A program made the position numbers and the translations under genes. This document shows, piece by piece, positions 16,129-24,655 of a stretch of DNA of 64,000 bases. The notes under the pieces are model-generated. The model was not told where the DNA came from and made no database searches. It was given only the letters and a program-made list of their open reading frames with translations. Source of the stretch: Psychroserpens luteus (GTDB lineage Bacteria > Bacteroidota > Bacteroidia > Flavobacteriales > Flavobacteriaceae). The stretch lies in assembly GCF_015319355.1 (NCBI RefSeq), contig NZ_JADILU010000008.1:124001-188000 (forward strand), given 5' to 3'. Every line of letters begins with the position of its first letter. Position 1 is the stretch's first letter.

Positions 16129-17355
16129 ATGACAATACAACTTCACAAATCTTCAATAAAGAAACAATCTAAGATTACAATTACTGGCTCTAAAAGCGAG
16201 TCTAATAGATTGTTATTACTTCAAGCATTATATCCAGAATTAGAGGTTGGTAACGTTTCAAACTCTGACGATTCTGAGGTGATGCAAAAGGCTTTAGCTT
16301 CCGAAGAAAAAATAATTGATATTCACCATGCAGGAACTGCGATGCGTTTCTTAACTGCCTATTTTGCGAGTAAAGAAGGTAGAGAAGTTGTGCTTACGGG
16401 TTCTAAACGAATGAAAGAGAGACCAATTGAGATTTTGGTTGATGCTTTGAATCAATTAGGAGCAGAGATTTCTTATTTAGAAACACATGGTTGTCCGCCA
16501 ATTAGTATAAAGGGGAAAACGCTTACTAAATCTAAGGTGACTTTAAATGCTAATGTGAGTAGTCAGTATATTTCAGCATTATTATTAATAGCGTCGAGTT
16601 TAGAAAACGGACTGGAATTAACTCTTGATGGTGAAATAACATCTATTCCATATATAAATATGACACTTGATTTATTAAATCAGGTTGGGATACAAACAAC
16701 ATTTGAAGATCAAGTAATTGTTGTAAAGCCAAAAAGAGACGCGCTTAAAACAAAAAGCCTTACTGTAGAGTCAGATTGGTCTTCTGCATCCTATTTTTAT
16801 AGTATTGTGGCTTTAAGTCCTGTTGGGACAGAAGTGAAATTATCATCATATAACGAAAAATCCTTGCAAGGAGATTCTGTATTAGCAGAAATTTATAAAT
16901 CATTTGGAGTAGAAGCCATTTTTCAAGGCCATTCTATTTTGCTTAAAAAAGGGGAGAAGTCAGTAAGTGATTCCGTAGAATTTCAGCTTAATAATTCTCC
17001 AGATATTGCTCAAACAATTGCAGTTACATGCTTAGGTTTAGGGATTAAATGTCATCTTACTGGTTTACATACCTTAAAAATCAAAGAAACCGATAGATTG
17101 GTCGCGCTTCAAAATGAACTTCAAAAATTAGGAGCTAAGATTGATATTACCAATGATTCTCTAACATTATACAAAACGTCAAAAATCAATACAAACGTTG
17201 CTATTGCTACATATAACGACCATAGAATGGCAATGGCTTTTGCGCCTTTAGCTCTTAAAACTCATTTAAATATTGAAGATTATATGGTGGTTTCCAAATC
17301 ATATCCAACGTTTTGGGATGACTTAGAAACACTCGGTTTTAAATTTTCTAAATAA
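16129..17355 (+). CDS. aroA: 3-phosphoshikimate 1-carboxyvinyltransferase (EPSP synthase)
   Basis: Joins PEP and shikimate 3-phosphate in the shikimate pathway that supplies the operon at 7-11 kb. The 408 residues are slightly shorter than the E. coli enzyme. Motifs are ITGSKSESNRLLLL, the PEP-site loop HHAGTAMRFL, KERPIEILVDAL, SDWSSASYFYSIVAL and YNDHRMAMAF. In the PEP loop, the usual GNAGTAMRPL is replaced by HHAGTAMRFL, so the Pro known to influence glyphosate binding is Phe. This may be a lineage feature. Confidence 0.95.
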   Translation: MTIQLHKSSIKKQSKITITGSKSESNRLLLLQALYPELEVGNVSNSDDSEVMQKALASEEKIIDIHHAGTAMRFLTAYFASKEGREVVLTGSKRMKERPIEILVDALNQLGAEISYLETHGCPPISIKGKTLTKSKVTLNANVSSQYISALLLIASSLENGLELTLDGEITSIPYINMTLDLLNQVGIQTTFEDQVIVVKPKRDALKTKSLTVESDWSSASYFYSIVALSPVGTEVKLSSYNEKSLQGDSVLAEIYKSFGVEAIFQGHSILLKKGEKSVSDSVEFQLNNSPDIAQTIAVTCLGLGIKCHLTGLHTLKIKETDRLVALQNELQKLGAKIDITNDSLTLYKTSKINTNVAIATYNDHRMAMAFAPLALKTHLNIEDYMVVSKSYPTFWDDLETLGFKFSK

Positions 17356-17369
17356 ATACTGCGTTTTAC

Positions 17370-17401
17370 TTGACAAGGCCTATGTTGAGATTGTATATTT
17401 G
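17370..17401 (+). promoter_or_regulatory. Flavobacterial promoter for queA
   Basis: -33 TTG (17370-17372, within CTTGACA) and -7 TATATTTG (17394-17401) are 21 bp apart, a full match to the TTG-N(17-23)-TAnnTTTG consensus. Confidence 0.75.
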
Positions 17402-17514
17402 CGACTTGTAAAAACGTATGCGATATAATTGCAATTAGTAACAAGTATTAGAAATTGATACTTTTTTGAATTGCTAAATTTATATTCGACATAAAAATAA
17501 TTAAACAATAACTT

Positions 17515-18564
17515 ATGAAATTATCACACTTCCATTTTGATCTTCCAGATGAATTATTAGCTGAGCGTCCTTCAGATATTAGAGACGAGTCAAGACTAAT
17601 GGTTTTGGATAGAAAAAATCAAACCATCGAGCACAAACTATTTAAAGATGTCATCGATTATTTTGATGAAGGTGATGTGATGATTTTGAATAATACCAAA
17701 GTGTTTCCTGCACGTTTATATGGTAATAAAGAAAAAACTGGTGCAAGAATAGAGGTTTTTTTATTGAGAGAACTAAATGAAGAACAACGTCTTTGGGATG
17801 TTTTAGTTGATCCAGCACGTAAAATTAGAATTGGTAATAAATTGTATTTTGGTGACGATGAAACTTTAGTTGCTGAGGTTATTGATAATACAACTTCAAG
17901 AGGTAGAACATTACGTTTCTTATATGACGGTTCTTACCATGAATTTAGAAAAAAATTAACTGAGCTTGGAGAAACTCCACTTCCTAAATATATTCAAAGA
18001 GAAGTTGAGCCAGAAGATGCAGAACGTTACCAAACTATTTTTGCTAAAAATGAAGGCGCAGTAGCAGCACCAACAGCAGGTTTGCACTTTTCTAAGCATT
18101 TACTAAAGCGTTTAGAAATTAAAGGTGTTCACTTACCAGAAGTAACGCTTCACGTTGGTTTAGGAACTTTTAACCCAGTTGAGGTTGAAGATTTATCTAA
18201 GCACAAAATGGATAGCGAAGAGATTTATGTTACAAAACCAGCTACAGATATCATTAATAGAGGTATTGCTGAAAAAAGACGTGTATGTGCTGTAGGAACA
18301 ACTGCAATGCGTGCTGTAGAAAGTTGTGTATCGTCTAGCGGAACATTAAATGAGTTTACAGGATGGACTAATAAATTTATCTTTCCTCCTTATGAGTTTA
18401 GTATCGCTAACAGTATGATTACAAATTTTCATACACCAAAATCTACATTATTGATGATGGTATCTGCATTTGCAGGTCATGATTTTATGAAAAGAGCTTA
18501 CGAAGAAGCGGTTAAAGAAAAATATCGTTTTTACACTTATGGTGATGCGATGTTGATTATCTAA
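17515..18564 (+). CDS. queA: S-adenosylmethionine:tRNA ribosyltransferase-isomerase
   Basis: Transfers the ribosyl part of AdoMet to preQ1 in tRNA to give epoxyqueuosine. The 349 residues match the family, with [33 protein letters not shown] at the N-terminus, [46 protein letters not shown] and [20 protein letters not shown]. It has its own promoter and terminator, so it is a single-gene unit. Confidence 0.96.
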   Translation: MKLSHFHFDLPDELLAERPSDIRDESRLMVLDRKNQTIEHKLFKDVIDYFDEGDVMILNNTKVFPARLYGNKEKTGARIEVFLLRELNEEQRLWDVLVDPARKIRIGNKLYFGDDETLVAEVIDNTTSRGRTLRFLYDGSYHEFRKKLTELGETPLPKYIQREVEPEDAERYQTIFAKNEGAVAAPTAGLHFSKHLLKRLEIKGVHLPEVTLHVGLGTFNPVEVEDLSKHKMDSEEIYVTKPATDIINRGIAEKRRVCAVGTTAMRAVESCVSSSGTLNEFTGWTNKFIFPPYEFSIANSMITNFHTPKSTLLMMVSAFAGHDFMKRAYEEAVKEKYRFYTYGDAMLII

Positions 18565-18588
18565 AACATCATTATAAATTATAAATAG

Positions 18589-18617
18589 AAGCCTTATGTC
18601 ACAGTAAGGCTTTTTTT
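18589..18617 (+). terminator. Intrinsic terminator of queA
   Basis: Stem AAGCCTTA/TAAGGCTT with an 8-nt loop, followed by a T-run to 18617. Confidence 0.88.
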
Positions 18618-18673
18618 ATGCTTCGGAAATTTTAAACTTTTAAGCCATATCATTAACAGAAAAATGGTTTGAT

Positions 18674-18681
18674 TACCTTTG
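18674..18681 (+). promoter_or_regulatory. -7 box for rlmN
   Basis: TACCTTTG matches TAnnTTTG and lies 45 bp before the rlmN ATG. No convincing -33 element is seen. Confidence 0.4.
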
Positions 18682-18726
18682 CATTATTATTAAAGTGAAT
18701 TTTGAGCTTAAATAATTAAGACATCT

Positions 18727-19767
18727 ATGGATATTAAAAAGAAAGACATACGAGCATTAACAAAAGTGCAATTAAGAGACTTTTTTGTTGAAGAAGGAGA
18801 TAAAGCATTCCGTGGAAATCAAGTTTACGAATGGTTGTGGAGCAAAGGCGCTCATACTTTTGAAGATATGACTAATCTCTCCATAGCAACTAGAGACATG
18901 TTAGAAAGCAACTTTGTTATTAATCATATCAAAGTTGATCAAATGCAAAAGAGTAGTGATGGTACCATTAAAAATGCTGTAAGATTGCATGATGGGTTAA
19001 TTGTAGAATCTGTTTTGATTCCTGTTAAAAACCGTACCACTGCATGTGTTTCTAGTCAAGTAGGTTGCAGTTTAGATTGTAGGTTTTGTGCAACATCACG
19101 TTTAAAACGTATGCGAAACCTTAATCCAGATGAAATTTATGATCAAGTCGTTGCTATAGATAAAGAGAGTAGATTATACCATAATAGGCCTTTAAGTAAT
19201 ATTGTATTTATGGGTATGGGAGAGCCTCTCATGAATTACAACAATGTACTCAAAGCCATAGATAAAATTACATCACCAGAAGGTCTAGCAATGTCGCCAA
19301 AACGTATTGTGGTTTCCACATCTGGTGTGCCTAAAATGATCAAGAAAATGGCAGATGACGAGGTGAAATTTAAATTAGCTGTATCTCTGCATTCTGCGAT
19401 TGATGAAATTAGAACATCTATAATGCCATTTAATGCGACGTTTCCTTTGGCAGATTTAAGAGAAGCATTAGTCTATTGGTATGAGAAAACCAAAAATAGA
19501 ATTACTTATGAGTATGTCGTTTGGGATGGTATAAATGATACTAAAAATGATGTTGAAGCCTTGATTAAATTCTGTCAATTTGCACCAAGTAAAGTTAATT
19601 TAATAGAATATAACCCTATTGATGATGGCGAATTTCAGCAAGCAAAATCAAAAGCAATAGATATGTATGTGTCTATGTTAGAAGCTAATAATATTACGGT
19701 AACCGTTAGGCGTTCTAGAGGTAAAGATATTGATGCTGCTTGTGGGCAACTTGCTAATAAAGCATAA
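18727..19767 (+). CDS. rlmN: 23S rRNA (adenine-C2)-methyltransferase RlmN
   Basis: Radical SAM enzyme that methylates C2 of A2503 in 23S rRNA (and A37 of some tRNAs). The 346 residues carry the 4Fe-4S motif CSLDCRFCATS, the GEPLMNYNNVL segment and the mechanistic Cys in the C-terminal AACGQL, as well as Cys in TTACVSSQVGC. The start at 18727 gives the family N-terminus (KDIRALTKVQLRDFFVEEGDKAFRGNQVYEWLW). A bidirectional terminator separates it from the convergent secreted-protein gene. Confidence 0.96.
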   Translation: MDIKKKDIRALTKVQLRDFFVEEGDKAFRGNQVYEWLWSKGAHTFEDMTNLSIATRDMLESNFVINHIKVDQMQKSSDGTIKNAVRLHDGLIVESVLIPVKNRTTACVSSQVGCSLDCRFCATSRLKRMRNLNPDEIYDQVVAIDKESRLYHNRPLSNIVFMGMGEPLMNYNNVLKAIDKITSPEGLAMSPKRIVVSTSGVPKMIKKMADDEVKFKLAVSLHSAIDEIRTSIMPFNATFPLADLREALVYWYEKTKNRITYEYVVWDGINDTKNDVEALIKFCQFAPSKVNLIEYNPIDDGEFQQAKSKAIDMYVSMLEANNITVTVRRSRGKDIDAACGQLANKA

Positions 19768-19797
19768 AAAAAAGCGACCATTTGGTCGCTTTTTTTG
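19765..19797. terminator. Bidirectional intrinsic terminator
   Basis: GCGACC/GGTCGC with loop ATTT is flanked by an A-run on the left and a T-run on the right. It serves rlmN (+) and the convergent 19811-20752 gene (-). Confidence 0.9.
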
Positions 19798-19810
19798 TAA
19801 TATAATGTAT

Positions 19811-20752
19811 TTAACTTTTTATAAATTTAATGGTTTTAGTACCATTTTCAGTATTTACTCTAGCTAAGTAAATACCATTTTTAAGTGTTGATAATTCAAT
19901 AGAATCCTCATTTCCGCTCATGTTTTTATTGATAACACGTTTTCCTAGAACATCATAAATTTCTACGTTATTTAGATTGTTCTGAGGAGAGTTTAACTTT
20001 AACTGCTTAGTGTTGTTATTGTAAAAATGAGTAAATGAATTAAGGTCAAATTCAGCAATAGAAAGTTCTTCATCATTAGTTCTAAAATTATCCATGTGAG
20101 CAAAACCTCCATAGTTGTCATGAGAAAATCTGAATTGTTCTACATCAGAGTTTGGAGTAGCAACAAGTCCTGTATATATAGATACGTCATCTATAAAAAC
20201 TTCAATACCACCACCTGCAGTAAACTCAGTACGTAAATTGAACCAAGTTAGAGGTGTCCAATCTGTTAAAGTGTCATCAAGAATAATTGTATCAGTACCT
20301 GTACCATCATCTGCTAATACACTTATGTCACCTGTATAAGTAAATCTTACATAAGTAATATATGCACCATCAGTTAAATTTACAAATCCAAAAATGAAAT
20401 CAGAAGTAGTTGAAGAATCAAAAGTATCAAGATATAAATCTGCAGAGAAAACAGCATCAACATAAGAAACAGGAGTAGCATAATCATAAAAAGCCCCTAC
20501 TACAGGAGCATCTTGACCGCCAAATGCAGCTTCTGGAACAATTTTCACAGAATATGAGCCATCTGAAGATTGTTCATCACTAATAACTTGGTTAGTAATA
20601 AAGCCTCCTGCACCATCTCCTGTAGTTGTCCAGCCATTTTGACCATAAACATCTCCAAGCGTATAGGCTGGAGCTTCAAATGAGATTGTTTCTTGAGCAT
20701 TACCAAAAGTAAATGCTAATAACATTAAAAATAGTAGAGTAATTTTTTTCAT
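19811..20752 (-). CDS. T9SS-secreted protein with lectin-like beta-sandwich domain
   Basis: A signal peptide covers residues 1-19 (MKKITLLFLMLLAFTFGNA). Residues 20-225 look like a concanavalin/LamG-type beta-sandwich (ETISFEAPAYTLGDVYGQNGWT, FSADLYLDTF, WTPLTWFNLRTEF, GGGIEVFIDDVSIYTG, HMDNFRTND). A type A sorting domain occupies the last 75 or so residues (NNVEIYDVLGKRVINKNMSGNEDSIELSTLKNGIYLARV), directing it through the type IX system. It is probably a surface or released carbohydrate-binding or adhesive protein; the ligand is unknown. Monocistronic. Confidence 0.8.
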   Translation of the reverse strand: MKKITLLFLMLLAFTFGNAQETISFEAPAYTLGDVYGQNGWTTTGDGAGGFITNQVISDEQSSDGSYSVKIVPEAAFGGQDAPVVGAFYDYATPVSYVDAVFSADLYLDTFDSSTTSDFIFGFVNLTDGAYITYVRFTYTGDISVLADDGTGTDTIILDDTLTDWTPLTWFNLRTEFTAGGGIEVFIDDVSIYTGLVATPNSDVEQFRFSHDNYGGFAHMDNFRTNDEELSIAEFDLNSFTHFYNNNTKQLKLNSPQNNLNNVEIYDVLGKRVINKNMSGNEDSIELSTLKNGIYLARVNTENGTKTIKFIKS

Positions 20753-20872
20753 AAATTTTGAGTTTTAAATTGATTAATAATTAAATATAAAAAAAATACA
20801 TTAGAGATTTAACTTAGTCATAAGTTTTAACTAATTATTATCAGTAATTCAAAACGGTAAGGTCTTAATTAG

Positions 20873-20880
20873 TAATTTTG
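20873..20880 (+). promoter_or_regulatory. -7 box for the polyprenyl synthase gene
   Basis: TAATTTTG matches TAnnTTTG and lies 28 bp before the TTG start at 20909. Confidence 0.4.
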
Positions 20881-20908
20881 TAAAATCAACTTAAAAAAGT
20901 ATATATAC

Positions 20909-21886
20909 TTGAAAATAACCGAACAAATAAAACAACCTATTGCCTATGAGATGGAACTCTTTGAACAAAAGTTTCTACTATCTATGTCGAGTAAGGTTGC
21001 GTTATTAAATCGTATAACACACTATATAGTAAACCGAAAAGGGAAACAAATGCGACCAATGTTCGTGTTTTTAGTTGCTAAAATGGTCGATAATGGTCAG
21101 GTTAGTGAACGTACTTACAGAGGGGCTTCGGTTATTGAATTAATACATACAGCAACTTTAGTTCATGATGATGTTGTAGATGATAGTAATCGTAGAAGAG
21201 GTTTTTTCTCAGTCAATGCACTTTGGAAAAATAAAATAGCAGTTCTTATTGGTGATTTTCTGCTCTCTAAAGGATTGTTACTTTCAATAGATAATAATGA
21301 TTTTGATTTATTAAAGATCATATCGGTTGCTGTTCGCGAAATGAGCGAAGGAGAATTACTTCAAATCGAAAAAGCAAGACAATTAGATATTACTGAGGAT
21401 ATTTATTACGAAATCATCAGGCAAAAAACTGCGACACTTATTGCTGCTTGTTGTAGTTTAGGTGCTGCTTCAGTTAAGCCAAATTCAGAACACGTAGAAT
21501 CTATGCGAAAGTTTGGAGAACTCATTGGTATGGCATTTCAAATCAAAGATGATTTGTTTGATTATGGTGATGAGGCAATTGGGAAACCAACAGGTATTGA
21601 TATCAAAGAACAAAAAATGACACTTCCCTTAATTCATGTTCTAAATAACTGCTCTAAAAAAGAAAAGTCTTGGATCATCAATTCTATTAAAAATCATAAT
21701 AAGGATAAAAAAAGAGTAAAAGAAGTTATAACGTTTGTGAAATCTAACAATGGACTTGATTATGCCATTGAAAAAATGAAACAATTTCAAACAGAAGCTT
21801 TAAGTATATTAAACACATATCCCGAATCTCAATACAAAACATCATTAGAATTAATGGTCAATTATGTTATTAATAGAAAAAAATAG
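20909..21886 (+). CDS. Polyprenyl diphosphate synthase
   Basis: Chain-elongating trans-prenyltransferase that probably makes the isoprenoid side chain of menaquinone. The 325 residues contain the first Asp-rich motif HDDVVDDSNRRRG (DDxxD), the second IKDDLFDYGD, and RKGKQMRPMFVFL, which binds IPP. The start is TTG: the first ATG codons are internal, and the beginning KITEQIKQPIAYEMELFE matches the family. It is separate from the sigma-factor operon downstream, which has its own promoter. The chain length made cannot be read from sequence by eye. Confidence 0.9.
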   Translation: MKITEQIKQPIAYEMELFEQKFLLSMSSKVALLNRITHYIVNRKGKQMRPMFVFLVAKMVDNGQVSERTYRGASVIELIHTATLVHDDVVDDSNRRRGFFSVNALWKNKIAVLIGDFLLSKGLLLSIDNNDFDLLKIISVAVREMSEGELLQIEKARQLDITEDIYYEIIRQKTATLIAACCSLGAASVKPNSEHVESMRKFGELIGMAFQIKDDLFDYGDEAIGKPTGIDIKEQKMTLPLIHVLNNCSKKEKSWIINSIKNHNKDKKRVKEVITFVKSNNGLDYAIEKMKQFQTEALSILNTYPESQYKTSLELMVNYVINRKK

Positions 21887-21969
21887 CTTTATTATTTAAA
21901 GTTTATTTTACTGTTATTCAGATAATTAAAAATATTAAGATTAAAATTTAACTTTTTTTTTAATCTCAA

Positions 21970-21999
21970 GGCAACCATTTGCACAACTATTGCGTCTTT
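21970..21999 (+). promoter_or_regulatory. ECF-sigma-type promoter of the sigma/membrane-protein operon
   Basis: GGCAACC (21970-21976) and CGTCTTT (21993-21999) are 16 bp apart, the -35/-10 arrangement recognised by many ECF sigma factors. It sits 29 bp before the sigma gene start, implying that the sigma factor transcribes its own operon. Confidence 0.7.
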
Positions 22000-22027
22000 A
22001 TAAATAGAAGACCAAACGACAGTTATT

Positions 22028-22594
22028 TTGAAAGTAATTCAATTACATCATAAAAATAATACGACGCTCATTAAAAGAGCAGCGAAAGGCAAGCGTGATG
22101 CTCAACACACACTGTTTGAAATTCACGCACCAAAAATGCTTAGTATATGTCGCTATTATATAAAAGACATGCAAAATGCAGAGTCAGTGATGTTAAAAGG
22201 GTTTTTCAAAGCGTTTACAAATCTTAAAAATTTCAAAAATGAAGGAAGTTTTGAAGGATGGTTAAGACGCATCATGGTTAGAGAATCTATTTCTTTTTTA
22301 CGACAAGAAAAGCATGTAGAATTTTCGGTTGAAGATGAAACAATTCATCAAGAGCATTACAATAATGTAGATTCACAAATTGAAGTAGCTCAAATTCAAC
22401 AAATCATTGATGAACTTCCAGAAGGTTATAAAATGGTATTTGTCATGTACGCAATTGAAGGTTACAAGCATCAAGAAATTGCAGACATCTTGAATATTTC
22501 TCAAGGTACCTCAAAATCGCAATTATTTAAAGCACGACAAATGCTTCAGAAAAAAATTAAGGACATAAATACAACAAGTTATGGCACCAATTAA
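22028..22594 (+). CDS. ECF-type RNA polymerase sigma factor
   Basis: Region 2 (about residues 25-95: LFEIHAPKMLSICRYYIKDMQNAESVMLKGFFKAF ... FEGWLRRIMVRESISFLR) and region 4 (about 120-180: IDELPEGYKMVFVMYAIEGYKHQEIADILNISQGTSKSQLFKARQML) are both present in 188 residues, with no region 1 or 3. The start is TTG. The next gene overlaps by 14 bp and encodes a single-pass membrane protein, the usual place for an anti-sigma factor. The third gene encodes a beta-barrel protein. The ECF-like promoter upstream suggests autoregulation, perhaps in response to envelope state. Confidence 0.92.
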   Translation: MKVIQLHHKNNTTLIKRAAKGKRDAQHTLFEIHAPKMLSICRYYIKDMQNAESVMLKGFFKAFTNLKNFKNEGSFEGWLRRIMVRESISFLRQEKHVEFSVEDETIHQEHYNNVDSQIEVAQIQQIIDELPEGYKMVFVMYAIEGYKHQEIADILNISQGTSKSQLFKARQMLQKKIKDINTTSYGTN

Positions 22595-23408
22595 GTTTGA
22601 AGAAAATATAAAAGATAAGTTAGAGAAGAGAACCGTACAGCCTTCAATTGGAGCTTGGGATAAATTGTCTACAGATCTTAATGCAAATGATAAAAAAAAT
22701 AAAAGAGGCTTATTATTTTATATAAGTATCGCAGCTAGTATCATAGGTGTGTTATTAGTAACTACTGTAATGTTTAATTCTTCGGAAAATCAACTTGGAG
22801 AACCAACTATAGTCGATACTAATATCAAAACGTCTCCTTATAACGTGGATGCAAAAGATACTAATGAAGCTGTTGAAGAGGAAGTTGTTACTAAAATTTC
22901 CGAAGAGAATAAAGTCGAAAAAGAAATTAATCATATTAAATCATCAATCAAAAACGAACCTAAGTTAGCTACGACTTCTAATCAATCTATAAATAATAAA
23001 ACAGAAAATGAGATTGATAAGTCAATAAAAGATGAACTTATTAGTGTAAATGAAACAAAACAAGCTGTAGCAAATTTAAATACAGACACTAATAAAAAAG
23101 TTCAATCTCCAGTAAGTATACTAACCTTTGAAGAAGCAAAAGCGATAGAGGTTGTTAACCAAATTAAAAAGTTAGAAATTAAAAATGGTATAGTTACAGA
23201 TACCGAAATTGAAAACCTATTAAAACAAGCAGAAAGAGATATTTTAAGAGAACGAATATATAATGAAACTACAAGAACGGTAGATGCAGATGCTTTACTT
23301 CAAGACGTTGAAGATGATCTGGAACAATCGTTTAGAACTAAAGTATTTGAAGGCTTAAAATCAGGTTTCGAATCAGTCAAAACTGCAGTGGCTGAGCGCA
23401 ACAATTAA
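22581..23408 (+). CDS. Single-pass membrane protein, putative anti-sigma factor
   Basis: A protein of 275 residues. The cytoplasmic segment of about 42 residues (FEENIKDKLEKRTVQPSIGAWDKL) precedes one TM helix (about residues 45-64, LLFYISIAASIIGVLLVTTV) and a long, charged, low-complexity periplasmic part rich in Lys, Glu, Asn and Thr. Overlapping the sigma gene by 14 bp implies translational coupling and a functional link. No zinc-binding anti-sigma motif (HxxxCxxC) is present, so the anti-sigma role is inferred from topology and context only. Confidence 0.7.
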   Translation: MAPIKFEENIKDKLEKRTVQPSIGAWDKLSTDLNANDKKNKRGLLFYISIAASIIGVLLVTTVMFNSSENQLGEPTIVDTNIKTSPYNVDAKDTNEAVEEEVVTKISEENKVEKEINHIKSSIKNEPKLATTSNQSINNKTENEIDKSIKDELISVNETKQAVANLNTDTNKKVQSPVSILTFEEAKAIEVVNQIKKLEIKNGIVTDTEIENLLKQAERDILRERIYNETTRTVDADALLQDVEDDLEQSFRTKVFEGLKSGFESVKTAVAERNN

Positions 23409-23435
23409 ATAATCATCAATTTAAAAACAAACATT

Positions 23436-24512
23436 ATGAACACTATCACAAAAACAGTAGTGCTACTATTCCTATGCTTAATCGTAAGCAATGTAAGTGC
23501 ACAAGAAACACAACAAGACTCGACAAAAACTAGTATTTCATGGAAGGAAAATGGTTTTGAAATAGAGAAGTTAATTGAACTTAAAAAGACCATTGAAACC
23601 GAAGAACGCGAGTTTTTAAAAGCAGAAGTAGAAAACATTAATAATAGACTAGAGGCTGGAGATATAACCGAATCTGAAGCTCAAAAATTAAAAAAAGAAG
23701 CAGCAAAAAAACGTGCTCTAAATATTGAGAATCGCATTGCAATTATTGATAATAAGATTGCTTTGTTAGAACGAAATGATGCTGGATATTCTGATGAAAC
23801 AAATCAGTTTGGGATTAGTATAGGTAGATTCACAGGAATCAATATAAATTCAAAAAATAAAACCAGAGTTTATGACAAGCGAACTAGCAGTGATTTAGTT
23901 TTAGCAGCAGGATTTAATAATGCTATTGGCGAAGGTCAAGATATTGGAGATGAATACTCTTTTGCTGGATCTGGATTTATAGAATTAGGTGTTGCCTGGA
24001 AAACAAGACTTTTTAAAGAGTCTAACGCAGTGCGTTTAAAATACGGTTTCTCATTTCAATGGAATAAGTTAACACCTAAAAATGATCGTTATTTTGTTCA
24101 AGACGGAAATGTAACAACTTTAGAAGCTTTTCCAAGTGAATTAAAAGAATCAGAATTTAGAATAACAAATTTAGTTTTCCCAATTCATTTTGAGTTTGGA
24201 CCATCTAAAAAAATAGAACGCAAAAATTATTTTAGATACAGTACAGAAAATCATTTTAAAGTAGGTGTTGGAGGATATGCAGGTTTTAATATTGGTACAC
24301 AACAAAAACTACGATATGAAGAAGATGGAAATCGCGTTAAACAAAAAATAAGACGTAGTTATAATGCAACTCCTTTTGTTTATGGTTTGAGTGCTTATGT
24401 AGGTTATGATGGTTTAGGTATTTATGCAAAATATGATTTGAATCCTATATTTGAGGATCAAACGTTTGATCAGCACAATCTATCAATAGGATTAAGATTT
24501 GATTTGGATTAG
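23436..24512 (+). CDS. Outer-membrane beta-barrel protein with N-terminal coiled coil
   Basis: A signal peptide spans residues 1-23 (ends NVSAQ). Residues 40-110 are highly charged and helical (KLIELKKTIETEEREFLKAEVENINNRLEAGDITESEAQKLKKEAAKKRALNIENRIAIIDNKIALLER, here described as a coiled coil from residue 46 to 109). From about residue 120 to the end, alternating strands ending in LSIGLRFDLD indicate a porin-like barrel. It is the third gene of the sigma-factor operon, 28 bp after the membrane protein. It may be the output or the sensed envelope component of the system; that is inference. A terminator follows. Confidence 0.78.
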   Translation: MNTITKTVVLLFLCLIVSNVSAQETQQDSTKTSISWKENGFEIEKLIELKKTIETEEREFLKAEVENINNRLEAGDITESEAQKLKKEAAKKRALNIENRIAIIDNKIALLERNDAGYSDETNQFGISIGRFTGININSKNKTRVYDKRTSSDLVLAAGFNNAIGEGQDIGDEYSFAGSGFIELGVAWKTRLFKESNAVRLKYGFSFQWNKLTPKNDRYFVQDGNVTTLEAFPSELKESEFRITNLVFPIHFEFGPSKKIERKNYFRYSTENHFKVGVGGYAGFNIGTQQKLRYEEDGNRVKQKIRRSYNATPFVYGLSAYVGYDGLGIYAKYDLNPIFEDQTFDQHNLSIGLRFDLD

Positions 24513-24532
24513 TCTATTTTAATATCCAATTA

Positions 24533-24567
24533 AAAGCTTCATTTACTTTAGTAATGGAGCTTTTTTT
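24533..24567 (+). terminator. Intrinsic terminator of the sigma-factor operon
   Basis: AAAAGCTTCATT and AATGGAGCTTTT pair with one mismatch around ACTTTAGT, followed by a long T-run. Confidence 0.8.
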
Positions 24568-24655
24568 TTACATTTACATATTCTTTCTTCAGAAATTTGA
24601 TACCTCAAAAAATAGTCATATTCAGGTCAAATTTCTGCATTCATAATAACAAAAA

